From the NCBI RefSeq assembly GCF_900113705.1, contig NZ_FOQI01000014.1, forward strand, positions 62,001 to 126,000: DNA of 64,000 nucleotides. Reading direction: 5' to 3'. A program made the translations under genes and the position numbers. Each line of letters opens with the position of its first letter. Within the stretch, counting starts at the first letter, position 1. This DNA comes from Collimonas sp. OK307. GTDB lineage: Bacteria > Pseudomonadota > Gammaproteobacteria > Burkholderiales > Burkholderiaceae_D. Positions 8,979 through 16,562 of this stretch are shown piece by piece. The notes beneath the pieces are model-generated. The model saw nothing but the letters and a program-made list of their open reading frames with translations, did not search any database and was not told where the DNA came from.

Positions 8979-10028
8979 ATGCAATATCGTGAACTCGGAC
9001 AAAGCAATCTCAAGGTTAGCCAGATTACGCTCGGCACCATGACCTGGGGTGAACAAAATACCGAAACAGAAGCGCATGCGCAGATCGACCTGGCGCTGGC
9101 GCACGGCGTCAACCTGATCGACACCGCGGAAATGTACCCGGTGCCGCCACGCCCCGAGACCCAAGGATCGACCGAACGTTATGTCGGCAGCTGGCTGAAA
9201 AAATCCGGCAAGCGTAGCGAAGTAATGATCGCCACCAAGGCTACCGGGCCGGCACGCAAGCCGCACAACCCGCGCCACGTACGCGGCGGCGTCAATAATT
9301 TCGATCGCAAGGGTTTGACCGAAGCTTTGAACGGCAGCCTGGAACGGTTGCAGACGGATTACGTCGATCTCTACCAGTTGCATTGGCCGGACCGTAGCGT
9401 GAATTGCTTCGGCACCCAGAATTACAGCCACATTGCAGATGAAGACACGGTGCCGATCGAAGAAACGCTGACCATCCTGGCGGACTTCATCAAGGCTGGC
9501 AAGGTACGCCACATCGGCATTTCAAACGAAACGCCGTGGGGCATTGCGCAGTTTCTCAAGGCTTCGGAAAAATTTGATTTGCCGCGCGTGGTCAGCATCC
9601 AGAATCCGTACAGCCTGCTTAACCGCACGTTTGAAATCGGCCATTCGGAGTTTGCTTTCCGTGAGCAGGTCGGATTGCTGGCTTATTCGCCGCTGGCGTT
9701 TGGCGTGCTTTCGGGGAAATACCTGAACGGGGCGCGGCCGGCAGATGGCCGCCTCACCTTGTTTGAACGTTTCAGTCGCTATACCAATCCGCAAGTCGAC
9801 CGGGTTATCGGCGATTATGTAGCGCTGGCGCAAAAACACGGGCTGGATCCGGCACAGATGGCGCTGGCTTTCGTCAACAGCCGCGGGTTCGTGACCAGCA
9901 ATATCGTTGGCGCCACTACGCTAAAACAATTGCAAAGCAATCTCGGCAGCATCAACCTGACGCTGAGCGAAGATATCTTGCACGAGATTGAGCTGATCCA
10001 CTCGCGCCAGCCTAACCCTGCTCCTTAA
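8979..10028 (+). CDS. tas: Aldo/keto reductase, Tas family
   Basis: A 349-residue (beta/alpha)8 NADPH-dependent aldo/keto reductase. It is very close by eye to E. coli Tas: MQYRELGQSNLKVSQITLGTMTWGEQN, then LIDTAEMYPVPPRPETQG (catalytic Asp/Tyr), DYVDLYQLHWPDRSVNCFG and QNPYSLLNRTFE. ATG 8979 has an SD (AAAGGAAGCAACA). In E. coli Tas can suppress a tyrosine-auxotroph phenotype, but its physiological substrate is unknown. It lies downstream of the MFS gene and may be co-transcribed with it. It is convergent with the carrier gene that ends at 10039. Confidence 0.92.
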   Translation: MQYRELGQSNLKVSQITLGTMTWGEQNTETEAHAQIDLALAHGVNLIDTAEMYPVPPRPETQGSTERYVGSWLKKSGKRSEVMIATKATGPARKPHNPRHVRGGVNNFDRKGLTEALNGSLERLQTDYVDLYQLHWPDRSVNCFGTQNYSHIADEDTVPIEETLTILADFIKAGKVRHIGISNETPWGIAQFLKASEKFDLPRVVSIQNPYSLLNRTFEIGHSEFAFREQVGLLAYSPLAFGVLSGKYLNGARPADGRLTLFERFSRYTNPQVDRVIGDYVALAQKHGLDPAQMALAFVNSRGFVTSNIVGATTLKQLQSNLGSINLTLSEDILHEIELIHSRQPNPAP

Positions 10029-10038
10029 TCCTCCGGAC

Positions 10039-11058
10039 TTAATCTTCAGGAGTTACGTCGGACCAGACCGGCGGCGGGCCGCCGGCTGCTATTTCAATCG
10101 GACGGCCCGCATAGCGTTTTGCCAGCACGGCGCAAACCATCAATTGAATCTGGTGGAACAGCATCAGGGGCAAAACGATCATGCCGATGGTGTGCCCGGC
10201 AAACAAGACTTTCGCCATCGGTATACCACTCGCCAGGCTTTTCTTCGAGCCGCAAAACACGATCGTGATTTCGTCTTCCTTGTTGAAACCGAGTCGGCGG
10301 CTGGCGAAGGTCGCGGTGCTCAGCATCGCAACCAGTAACAACGTGACGACCACAATCAAACCTAGCAAGGACAGCGGCGGCAGCTGCTGCCACAAACCCT
10401 GCACCACGGCCTCGCTGAATGCGGTGTAAACCACCAGCAGGATCGAGCCCTGATCCACCACCTTCAAGATAATCTTGTGCTTGTCCAGCCATTTGCTGAT
10501 CCAGCGGCGAGCTATCTGGCCGGCAACAAAAGGCAGCAGCAACTGCATCACGATATTCATGATGGATTCGAACGAACCCTTGCTCTGTCCGTGCGCCACA
10601 ACCACCAGTCCGACCAGCACCGGCGTCAGGAATATGCCGAGCAGGTTGGAAGCAGATGCGCTGCACACCGCCGCAGGCACATTGCCGCGGGCGACCGAGG
10701 TGAAGGCAATCGACGATTGCACCGTGGACGGCAAGGTGCACAGGAACAAGATGCCGAGATACAGATCGGGCGTCACCAGCGGCAGCAATGCCGGCTTGAA
10801 CAGCAGCCCGAGCAATGGAAACAATACGAAAGTGGCAAGCAACACCGTCAAATGCAGGCGCCAGTGCAGCGCGCCCTGCACCACTGCCTCGCGCGACAGC
10901 TTGGCGCCATGCAGGAAAAACAGCAAGCCGATGGCCAGCGTAGTAATCAGGTTGAAGGACACTGCAACCTGGCCCCTGGCCGGCAACAGGCTGGCGACAA
11001 GAACCGTGGTAACCAATAACAACGTGAAGTTGTCAGGTAAAAAACGTGGGCGAACCAT
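10039..11058 (-). CDS. Bile acid:sodium symporter-like membrane protein (YfeH type)
   Basis: A 339-residue inner-membrane protein with about 9-10 hydrophobic helices, of the SBF-like family (YfeH). Family-like segments include LAIGLLFFLHGAKLSREA, LCTLPSTVQSSIAFTSVARGN and FCGSKKSLASGIPMAKVLFAG. These proteins are sodium-coupled organic anion carriers by homology, but YfeH-type substrates are not established. It stands alone. The 198 bp between it and ftrD (11059-11256) hold nothing I can identify. Confidence 0.85.
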   Translation of the reverse strand: MVRPRFLPDNFTLLLVTTVLVASLLPARGQVAVSFNLITTLAIGLLFFLHGAKLSREAVVQGALHWRLHLTVLLATFVLFPLLGLLFKPALLPLVTPDLYLGILFLCTLPSTVQSSIAFTSVARGNVPAAVCSASASNLLGIFLTPVLVGLVVVAHGQSKGSFESIMNIVMQLLLPFVAGQIARRWISKWLDKHKIILKVVDQGSILLVVYTAFSEAVVQGLWQQLPPLSLLGLIVVVTLLLVAMLSTATFASRRLGFNKEDEITIVFCGSKKSLASGIPMAKVLFAGHTIGMIVLPLMLFHQIQLMVCAVLAKRYAGRPIEIAAGGPPPVWSDVTPED

Positions 11059-11256
11059 GATAGAGGAAACGTGCGCTAAAGTTGAAAGGGTATCCTGAAG
11101 GTTTCCCCGCCACCGCCAGCCATCTCAGCGATCAGGAAAGCGCCGGGACTGGCCAAATATGGACGGGATAGATAGACGGGATAACAACCTTCATTTTACG
11201 CACTAAAACCCAAGCGACGAAGAATTGTTGGGTTATGTTTTAAAAACGATGGGATT

Positions 11257-12660
11257 TCACCACAACCAGAACATCAGCAGCCAGGCAAAATTGACCAGGG
11301 CCAGGCCGGCAATCACCGGCGCCATGCTCACCAAACGGCGCGCAGACGATGTTGTATAGCGGCCGGTCACACGCCAGGCCAGCCAGACGCTCCACAAACT
11401 GGTGCCGATCAGGAGGATGGCGCGCAAGTCGTTCGCCCAGAAAATCGGCAAATGCTCGCCGCGCAACAAGCTGACGGTAGTCGCCGACAAGCCGACAAAC
11501 ACACCGCAGCCGGCCAACGGGATCGTGGCTTGCACCAGATGATTGAAACGCCTGCGGTCCCAGTCGCCAAGCACACGGCTGCCCAGTGCGAACAACAATG
11601 TCAGGGCAGTACCCAGCACCAGGCCGGTGGTGAGGATATAGGCGATCACCAGGCCGCCGTCGAGCCAGCTGAATACATCGTTCTGCGCCGGATAATTGGT
11701 AAACACCCACCACGGAGCATGCGTATCGAAGGGCCACATGATGTCGCGGTCGATCAGCCAGGTAGCGATAGCTTGCTTGACCTGCACAAACCAGGGACTG
11801 GCCGACCAGTGGAACGCGCCAATCGCAATCCCCATCAGGCCATACAGCGCCAGGGCGCTTTCCCACAAACTGTTTTGCTGTTTGCCGTGTTCGACGATTT
11901 CCTCGGTAGGCGCGCGCCAGGTCAATTCAATCGCATCGCGATGACCGCTGCAGCGGCCGCACATATGGCAATCGGCAGCGCCTTTCATGGCCCGCAGCGG
12001 CACCAGCGGCGCGCAGTTGACTGGAATCACCGTACGGCCTTGTGTGTGGCTGTGGGTGCCATATGAGGCGCGCCAGGCGGTTTCGTTGACTTTGTAATGG
12101 AATGGCGCCAGTTTCGCCAGCAAGCCGAATACACCGTTCACCGGACACAGGTATTTGCACCAGACCCTCTTGTCGCGGCCATACAGGTAACCGACGATGA
12201 TGGCGCCGACGGTAGATCCGCCCAGCACCAGCAGCACCGCTTTGGGATATTGATAGACGCTCACCATCTGGCCGTAGATGGTGGTCAGCGCAAATGCCAC
12301 GAACGGCCAGCCGCCCCAGCGCATCCAGTGCGGAATGGCTTTGCCGCGGCCATGGCGGCTGGCGAACTCGGTCAGCGCGCCTTCCGGACACAGGACGCCG
12401 CACCAGACGCGGCCCATCAACACCATGCTGATGAGCACGAACGGCCACCAGATGCCCCAGAATGCAAACTGGGCGATCAAGGTCAGGTTCGACCAGATGT
12501 GTGCGGTCTCGTCCGGCAGCGGCAAAAAGATCGGCACCAGAATCAGCAAGCCGTACACCGCCACAATCCCCCACTGCACCCAGCGAATCAGTTTCGCATG
12601 GTCCCGCATCCAGTCAGCCACGCGGGAAAGTCTTGTTTGGGGAGTTGCACAAGTATTCAT
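11257..12660 (-). CDS. ftrD: FtrD, NapH-like polyferredoxin of the FtrABCD iron importer
   Basis: A 467-residue membrane protein with several transmembrane helices and cysteine clusters of NapH/CcoG type: CGVLCPEG, CKYLCPVN and CHMCGRCSG. ATG 12660 was chosen (MNTCATPQTRLSR). By analogy with FtrABCD of Bordetella and Burkholderia, FtrD is an inner-membrane electron carrier that supports iron oxidation/reduction during transport by FtrC. It lies 4 bp after the ftrC stop and ends the operon. The role is inferred from gene order and family; the cysteine motifs are visible. Confidence 0.88.
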   Translation of the reverse strand: MNTCATPQTRLSRVADWMRDHAKLIRWVQWGIVAVYGLLILVPIFLPLPDETAHIWSNLTLIAQFAFWGIWWPFVLISMVLMGRVWCGVLCPEGALTEFASRHGRGKAIPHWMRWGGWPFVAFALTTIYGQMVSVYQYPKAVLLVLGGSTVGAIIVGYLYGRDKRVWCKYLCPVNGVFGLLAKLAPFHYKVNETAWRASYGTHSHTQGRTVIPVNCAPLVPLRAMKGAADCHMCGRCSGHRDAIELTWRAPTEEIVEHGKQQNSLWESALALYGLMGIAIGAFHWSASPWFVQVKQAIATWLIDRDIMWPFDTHAPWWVFTNYPAQNDVFSWLDGGLVIAYILTTGLVLGTALTLLFALGSRVLGDWDRRRFNHLVQATIPLAGCGVFVGLSATTVSLLRGEHLPIFWANDLRAILLIGTSLWSVWLAWRVTGRYTTSSARRLVSMAPVIAGLALVNFAWLLMFWLW

Positions 12661-12664
12661 CAGA

Positions 12665-13498
12665 TTATTTAGCTGGGGTTGCCTGCGGCCTGGCTCGCTT
12701 GAGGAATAACAAAACGCACACCCAATATCCCACATACACCAGCAAACTCATCAGCGCCGGTTGCGCGCGATAGCCGGTCAATGTGGAAACCAGATTGCCA
12801 AAGGAAGTCGTGTCGTCGAGCAAGCGTGAACTATCCCATATCGGATCGACCAGCGTCGGAATAATATCCAGCGACATCAATCGCTCGATACCGGTCAGCA
12901 GCAAACCCGCAGCGAGGAACAGCAAGATAATTTCAGTAACCTGAAAAAAACGGCGCCAGGAGAAAATTTTACCACCGAGCTGCAACAGATAGAAAGTCAG
13001 GAACGCCAGCGCAAAACCGAGCACAGCGGCCAGTATCATGGCCCCGGCGCTTTCGCCATGTTGCGCCAGGCCCAGCCCGTATAGAAATATCACGGTTTCG
13101 CTGCCCTCGCGCGCAATCGCCAATGCCGCCAGCGCAAATACGCCCCACCAGTTGGCGTTTTGCAGATTCGCGCTGAGCGAGGTTTCCATTTCGCGCTTGA
13201 GTGTACGGCCATGCTTGCGCATCCAGAACACCATCTGCACTATCAATATGGCGGCCAATATCACCATGACGATCTGGAAGTAATCCTGGGCATCGCCGGA
13301 AAGCAGCTCGCTGAAACCCAGCAACGCCGCACCGAGGCCAATCGCGCCTAGAATGCCGACGCCGACGCCGCTCCACAGATAAGGCAAACCGTGGCGCGCA
13401 GCTTCGCCGCCATTTTTCAGCCATGCATGCAAAATACCGACTACCAGCAACGCCTCGACGCTTTCGCGCCAGACGATGAACAATACCTGACCCATCAC
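12665..13498 (-). CDS. ftrC: FtrC, FTR1-family iron permease
   Basis: A 277-residue inner-membrane permease of the FTR1/EfeU family. It has both iron-binding REXXE motifs: RESVE at residues 11-15 and REGSE near residue 130. Seven hydrophobic segments are evident. Unlike EfeU, which works with EfeO and EfeB, it sits between a cupredoxin-like gene and a polyferredoxin gene, which defines the FtrABCD (P19-linked) type of importer for ferrous iron. The 120 bp to ftrB contain no other gene. Confidence 0.93.
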   Translation of the reverse strand: MMGQVLFIVWRESVEALLVVGILHAWLKNGGEAARHGLPYLWSGVGVGILGAIGLGAALLGFSELLSGDAQDYFQIVMVILAAILIVQMVFWMRKHGRTLKREMETSLSANLQNANWWGVFALAALAIAREGSETVIFLYGLGLAQHGESAGAMILAAVLGFALAFLTFYLLQLGGKIFSWRRFFQVTEIILLFLAAGLLLTGIERLMSLDIIPTLVDPIWDSSRLLDDTTSFGNLVSTLTGYRAQPALMSLLVYVGYWVCVLLFLKRARPQATPAK

Positions 13499-13618
13499 TT
13501 ATCTCCAGTCAATTGCGGGTGGAGCAATGCGCCATGCCATGGCGACTCTTCGCTCCCGTCCCGCAACAAAAAACGACTAACTCTAAAATATTGCACGGCT
13601 CTATATATAGAGAGCGAT

Positions 13619-13993
13619 TTACCTGGCGACGATCACACCCTGCGCCTGCGCATGGAAATCATCGAAAAATTTGTATTCGCCCGGCTGCAGCGGCGCAATC
13701 ACCACAAAAGATTGCGCGCCTGGCGCCAGCACCTTTTCCTTGCGCAACTGGACGCTTTCAAATTCCGCCGCCGACTGGCCGAGATTATGAATTTCGATTT
13801 TTATTTTCTGGCCGGCTGGAACCGCTATCCGCGCCGGATTCAAAACGCCATCCTTCATTTCCAGCTTGAAGGTCGGCAAATCGGCGGCCGCTGAAACCGC
13901 CGCTACCACCAGCAGGCTGATACCGACCAAGCCGCGCATCTTGCCTGACGCCACAACGGTGCTCTCCGATAAGAATCTCATGGCAGATTTCAT
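13619..13993 (-). CDS. ftrB: FtrB, periplasmic cupredoxin-like protein
   Basis: A protein of at most 124 residues. MKSAMRFL at 13993 is the longest start; MRFL or MRGLVGIS are alternatives. A signal peptide (GLVGISLLVVAAVSAAA) precedes a small beta-sandwich: FKLEMKDGVLNPARIAVPAGQKIKIEIHNLGQSAAEFES, then PLQPGEYKFFDDFHAQAQG. This is the cupredoxin_1 pattern seen in FtrB and EfeO N-domains. It is proposed to oxidise Fe2+ before FtrC transport. It starts 6 bp after the ftrA stop. The classical copper ligand set (His, Cys, His, Met) is not fully present. Confidence 0.85.
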   Translation of the reverse strand: MKSAMRFLSESTVVASGKMRGLVGISLLVVAAVSAAADLPTFKLEMKDGVLNPARIAVPAGQKIKIEIHNLGQSAAEFESVQLRKEKVLAPGAQSFVVIAPLQPGEYKFFDDFHAQAQGVIVAR

Positions 13994-13999
13994 AGTGAA

Positions 14000-14542
14000 T
14001 TAATACCCGCCCTTTTTACCGACGCCAGCGAAGGTAAATTCGTTGACCACCGTGAACGGCTTGAACCAGGCGCCGACACCGGTTTCCTTATCTACATGAC
14101 GGCCGAAATGCGCGCCGGCATTGGCTGACGGCGGGGAAATAATCATCTTCAATGTATATTTGCCCGGTCCTGCCAGTTTGACGTTATCGCCATAGTGCGG
14201 ACCGTCGCTAGCCACCATCGGCATCATGTCGCCCTTGATTACCTGGGTCGAACCGGCTTTTGTGAATTCATAAGAGATGACCAGGTTCGGCATCCAGTCG
14301 CCTTCTGCAAAACCGTTCGGATTGTTTTTCACTGCACGAATGTCAGCCTCGACATGGATATCAGACAGCTCTGCCTTGCGCATCATGCCTTCCGGCTCCA
14401 TTTTGATCGGCTGCAAGTAAACAGCGGCAATCTCCAGGCCGTTCATGATTTGCTGTTTGCCGATCGGGTATTCAGCCGCCGAAGCAGTACCGGCAAGACC
14501 AATCGAAACAAACACAGCCGCCGTAAGCAATTTCACATTCAT
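14000..14542 (-). CDS. ftrA: FtrA, periplasmic P19/Tpd-type iron-binding protein
   Basis: A 180-residue exported protein. The signal peptide ends TASAAEYPIG. The mature part matches the P19/Tp34 family: NGLEIAAVYLQPIKMEP, SDIHVEADIRAVKNNPNGF, EGDWMPNLVISYEF and AHFGRHVDKETGVGAW. His and Met residues in these segments are the known metal (Cu/Fe) ligands of P19. ATG 14542 is favoured by the SD GAAAGGTTGATGAC. It is the first gene of ftrABCD and lies just downstream of a strong Fur box, so it should be expressed when iron is scarce. Confidence 0.93.
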   Translation of the reverse strand: MNVKLLTAAVFVSIGLAGTASAAEYPIGKQQIMNGLEIAAVYLQPIKMEPEGMMRKAELSDIHVEADIRAVKNNPNGFAEGDWMPNLVISYEFTKAGSTQVIKGDMMPMVASDGPHYGDNVKLAGPGKYTLKMIISPPSANAGAHFGRHVDKETGVGAWFKPFTVVNEFTFAGVGKKGGY

Positions 14543-14575
14543 GTCATCAACCTTTCTCAATCTACTAATTACAAA

Positions 14576-14600
14576 TGATAATGATTATTGTTTAATTATA
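14576..14600 (-). promoter_or_regulatory. Fur box overlapping the ftrA promoter
   Basis: TGATAATGATTATTG (14576-14590, plus strand) matches 13 of 15 positions of the 7-1-7 Fur consensus and contains the perfect inverted repeat ATAAT-G-ATTAT. On the minus strand a perfect -10 hexamer TATAAT lies immediately upstream (14595-14600), so bound Fur would cover the start site. It lies 34 bp upstream of the ftrA start. No good -35 was found. Confidence 0.85.
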
Positions 14601-14831
14601 GCATCCGACGAAATTCGCGGCGACCTGGCGCGGGAAGTTAGAAAGATTAAAATCGCCGGCACAAAAATAGAAAAAAAGCTTCCCAATGCGCAATGTCTGT
14701 GTCATAGTAGCGAGCTTGGTTGAGAGCAAGCAGAAAAAGTGTTTTACCTCTGTAAGCGATAAGAAATATTAAGTTTTTTAAATATTTTCCTCTTCCAAAA
14801 TTAACAAAGCTAATATATAATTTTGTTTTTC

Positions 14832-14908
14832 GCGGCTGTAGCTCAGCTGGATAGAGTACTTGGCTACGAACCAAGGGGTCGTGGGTTCGATTCCTGCCAG
14901 CCGCACCA
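14832..14908 (+). tRNA. tRNA-Arg (ACG), copy 1
   Basis: A 77-nt gene with CCA encoded. Acceptor stem GCGGCTG/CAGCCGC, D arm GCTC...GAGT, anticodon arm CTTGG-CTACGAA-CCAAG (anticodon ACG, read as ICG), five-base variable region GGGTC, and T arm GTGGG-TTCGATT-CCTGC. It reads CGU/CGC/CGA arginine codons after deamination by TadA. Confidence 0.97.
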
Positions 14909-14916
14909 GCATTACG

Positions 14917-14947
14917 AGGGGTTGCAAGAGAAATCTTGCAACCCCTT
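14917..14947 (+). terminator. Perfect 13-bp hairpin after tRNA-Arg copy 1
   Basis: AGGGGTTGCAAGA, loop GAAA, TCTTGCAACCCCT form a perfect stem 8 nt after the tRNA 3' end. The trailing U-tract is poor (TTACTGG), so it may be a weak terminator or a processing signal. It is duplicated with the tRNA. Confidence 0.65.
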
Positions 14948-14984
14948 ACTGGTTAACATCCAGCCTTATATAATTTTGTTTTTC

Positions 14985-15061
14985 GCGGCTGTAGCTCAGC
15001 TGGATAGAGTACTTGGCTACGAACCAAGGGGTCGTGGGTTCGATTCCTGCCAGCCGCACCA
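14985..15061 (+). tRNA. tRNA-Arg (ACG), copy 2
   Basis: Identical over 77 nt to the copy at 14832-14908, including the anticodon loop CTACGAA and the encoded CCA. It is part of the same 153-bp tandem duplication, so the two genes probably have equivalent promoters and terminators. Confidence 0.97.
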
Positions 15062-15069
15062 GTATTACG

Positions 15070-15100
15070 AGGGGTTGCAAGAGAAATCTTGCAACCCCTT
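15070..15100 (+). terminator. Perfect 13-bp hairpin after tRNA-Arg copy 2
   Basis: Same stem and GAAA loop as after copy 1, here followed by TTTCTGG, a slightly better T-run. Confidence 0.65.
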
Positions 15101-15212
15101 TCTGGTTTACGTCGCCTGTTTTTACCTCCCCTGCCAAAGCCTGATCTACCGGCACAACATCCGCGCAGAGCACAACATTCCCCCGATTCATTTTTTCAAA
15201 AGCTGCACCCAA

Positions 15213-15240
15213 TAAAAAACCGGTGATCTTCATCACCGGT
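15213..15240 (-). terminator. Terminator for the small secreted protein gene
   Basis: ACCGGTGAT-GAAG-ATCACCGGT (15219-15240) is followed on the minus strand by TTTTTTATT (15211-15218). It lies 55 bp downstream of the stop at 15295. Confidence 0.8.
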
Positions 15241-15294
15241 TCGGTTCGCTACGCCATATAAATTGGCATCTTTAATTTTTCCTGGCCTTCAGCA

Positions 15295-15585
15295 TCAGCG
15301 CCGTTGCGGATAAATATCGCGGCCAGCCCTGTCGATCTGCTGACGCAATGCGCGCCGGTCATCCGGCGACATCCTGCCACGCCCGCCTTCATTAGGATCA
15401 GATTCCCGCCCGCGATTTTGCCATTGCGGCTCCGGCGCCTGGCCGCGTTGCGGCTCATACTGGGATGGCGGCGGCGCGCGGCGTTCTCCGCGATCATCCG
15501 GCGCCCGGTCGGAACGTGCAGAGGCGCTCATCATTGCCGATAGCAACAACAAACAAACACTGATTTTCCGAAACATCTTCATCAT
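15295..15585 (-). CDS. Small exported protein of unknown function
   Basis: A 96-residue protein. The signal peptide (MFRKISVCLLLLSAMMSASA) is followed by a Pro/Arg/Gln-rich, probably disordered stretch (ERRAPPPSQYEPQRGQAP). The short C-terminal motif MSPDDRRALRQQIDRAGRDIY resembles a conserved ending in many small betaproteobacterial periplasmic proteins. ATG 15585 was chosen because it begins the signal peptide. The function is unknown. It is divergent from ompR, and the 164-bp gap between them contains a 7-3-7 inverted repeat. Confidence 0.7.
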   Translation of the reverse strand: MMKMFRKISVCLLLLSAMMSASARSDRAPDDRGERRAPPPSQYEPQRGQAPEPQWQNRGRESDPNEGGRGRMSPDDRRALRQQIDRAGRDIYPQRR

Positions 15586-15681
15586 ATGGACTTCTTCTGT
15601 GAGCTCTGGATAACGGTTAAGATTTAATCGCCACAAATTGAGTGTAAGCTCCTCTATTAATTGGCATAAGACGTTTTTAGT

Positions 15682-15698
15682 AAAGTGTGTAACACTTT
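15682..15698. promoter_or_regulatory. Inverted repeat upstream of ompR
   Basis: AAAGTGT-GTA-ACACTTT is a perfect 7-3-7 palindrome between the divergent small exported protein gene and ompR, 51 bp before the ompR start. It could be an operator; the regulator is unknown. Confidence 0.35.
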
Positions 15699-15749
15699 GT
15701 AATCCACAAGCATTTACTGCACTTTTGATGCGCACTCTGACGTTACCAT

Positions 15750-16511
15750 ATGACCATGAATACGATCAACACCCAAAACCAAACGAGCACAACCCACCAA
15801 CATAAAATCCTGGTGGTCGACGACGACATTCGATTGCGCGATCTGCTGCGGCGCTACCTGACGGAGCAAGGCTTCCAGGTGGTCACGGCTGAGAACGCCC
15901 AGGCGATGAACAAGTTGTGGATACGCGAACGCTACGACTTGCTGGTGCTTGACCTGATGCTGCCGGGCGAAGACGGCCTGGCGATCTGCCGCCGTTTGCG
16001 CGGCGCCGGCGACCAGACGCCGATCATCATGCTGACCGCCAAAGGCGAGGATGTGGATCGCATCGTCGGACTTGAAATGGGCGCCGACGATTATCTGCCG
16101 AAGCCATTCAATCCGCGCGAACTGGTAGCGCGCATCGGCGCCGTGCTGCGACGCAAAGGTCCGGACGAATTACCGGGTGCACCGTCGGAGACACCGCAGT
16201 CTTTCGAGTTCGGCGAATTCGTACTGGACCTCGGCACACGCACATTGAAAAAAAATGGCGAGTCTATTCCGCTCACCACCGGCGAATTCTCGGTACTCAA
16301 GGTATTTGCGCGGCACGCGCGACAACCGCTGTCCCGCGAAAAATTAATGGAGCTGGCGCGCGGCCGCGAGTACGAAGTATTCGACCGCAGCCTGGACGTC
16401 CAGATTTCGCGCCTGCGCAAGCTGATCGAGCCCGATCCGGCCAGCCCGCTCTACATACAAACCGTATGGGGACTCGGCTACGTCTTCATTCCCGAAGGCC
16501 AGCCGCGTTGA
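15750..16511 (+). CDS. ompR: Two-component response regulator OmpR
   Basis: A 253-residue protein. The receiver domain (about 18-135) has the acidic pocket DDD at 24-26, phospho-acceptor Asp68 in LLVLDLMLPGEDG and the KPFNP lysine. The winged-helix DNA-binding domain (about 150-250) ends ASPLYIQTVWGLGYVFIPEG. It is paired with the envZ-like kinase 51 bp downstream. In the OmpR/EnvZ system of related bacteria this pair controls porins in response to osmolarity and pH; local targets are not visible here. ATG at 15750 or 15756 are both possible and no SD is clear. Confidence 0.93.
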   Translation: MTMNTINTQNQTSTTHQHKILVVDDDIRLRDLLRRYLTEQGFQVVTAENAQAMNKLWIRERYDLLVLDLMLPGEDGLAICRRLRGAGDQTPIIMLTAKGEDVDRIVGLEMGADDYLPKPFNPRELVARIGAVLRRKGPDELPGAPSETPQSFEFGEFVLDLGTRTLKKNGESIPLTTGEFSVLKVFARHARQPLSREKLMELARGREYEVFDRSLDVQISRLRKLIEPDPASPLYIQTVWGLGYVFIPEGQPR

Positions 16512-16562
16512 TGTCAGTGTGCGCGACATTTCCACTCAGCAATACTCGTATCAAACGGCCGC

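Larger units (their letters stand above)
14814..15110 (+). repeat. 153-bp tandem duplication carrying tRNA-Arg and a hairpin
   Basis: Two copies with a 153-bp period (14814 and 14967 onward) each contain TATATAATTTTGTTTTTCG, the full tRNA and the downstream 13-bp-stem hairpin. Only a few bases differ, all outside the tRNA (for example 14910 C versus 15063 T). The shared AT-rich TATATAAT upstream of each gene could be a -10 element duplicated with the unit. Confidence 0.9.

Noticed and set aside
14823-15215. 130-residue plus-strand reading frame with an internal repeat
   Set aside because: The repeat is simply the two tRNA genes and hairpins translated; the 153-bp period is a multiple of 3, so the frame stays open.
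14946-15236. 96-residue minus-strand reading frame containing VRLAGIEPTTPWF
   Set aside because: It runs antisense through tRNA-Arg copy 2; this peptide is a known false gene produced by translating tRNA genes backwards.
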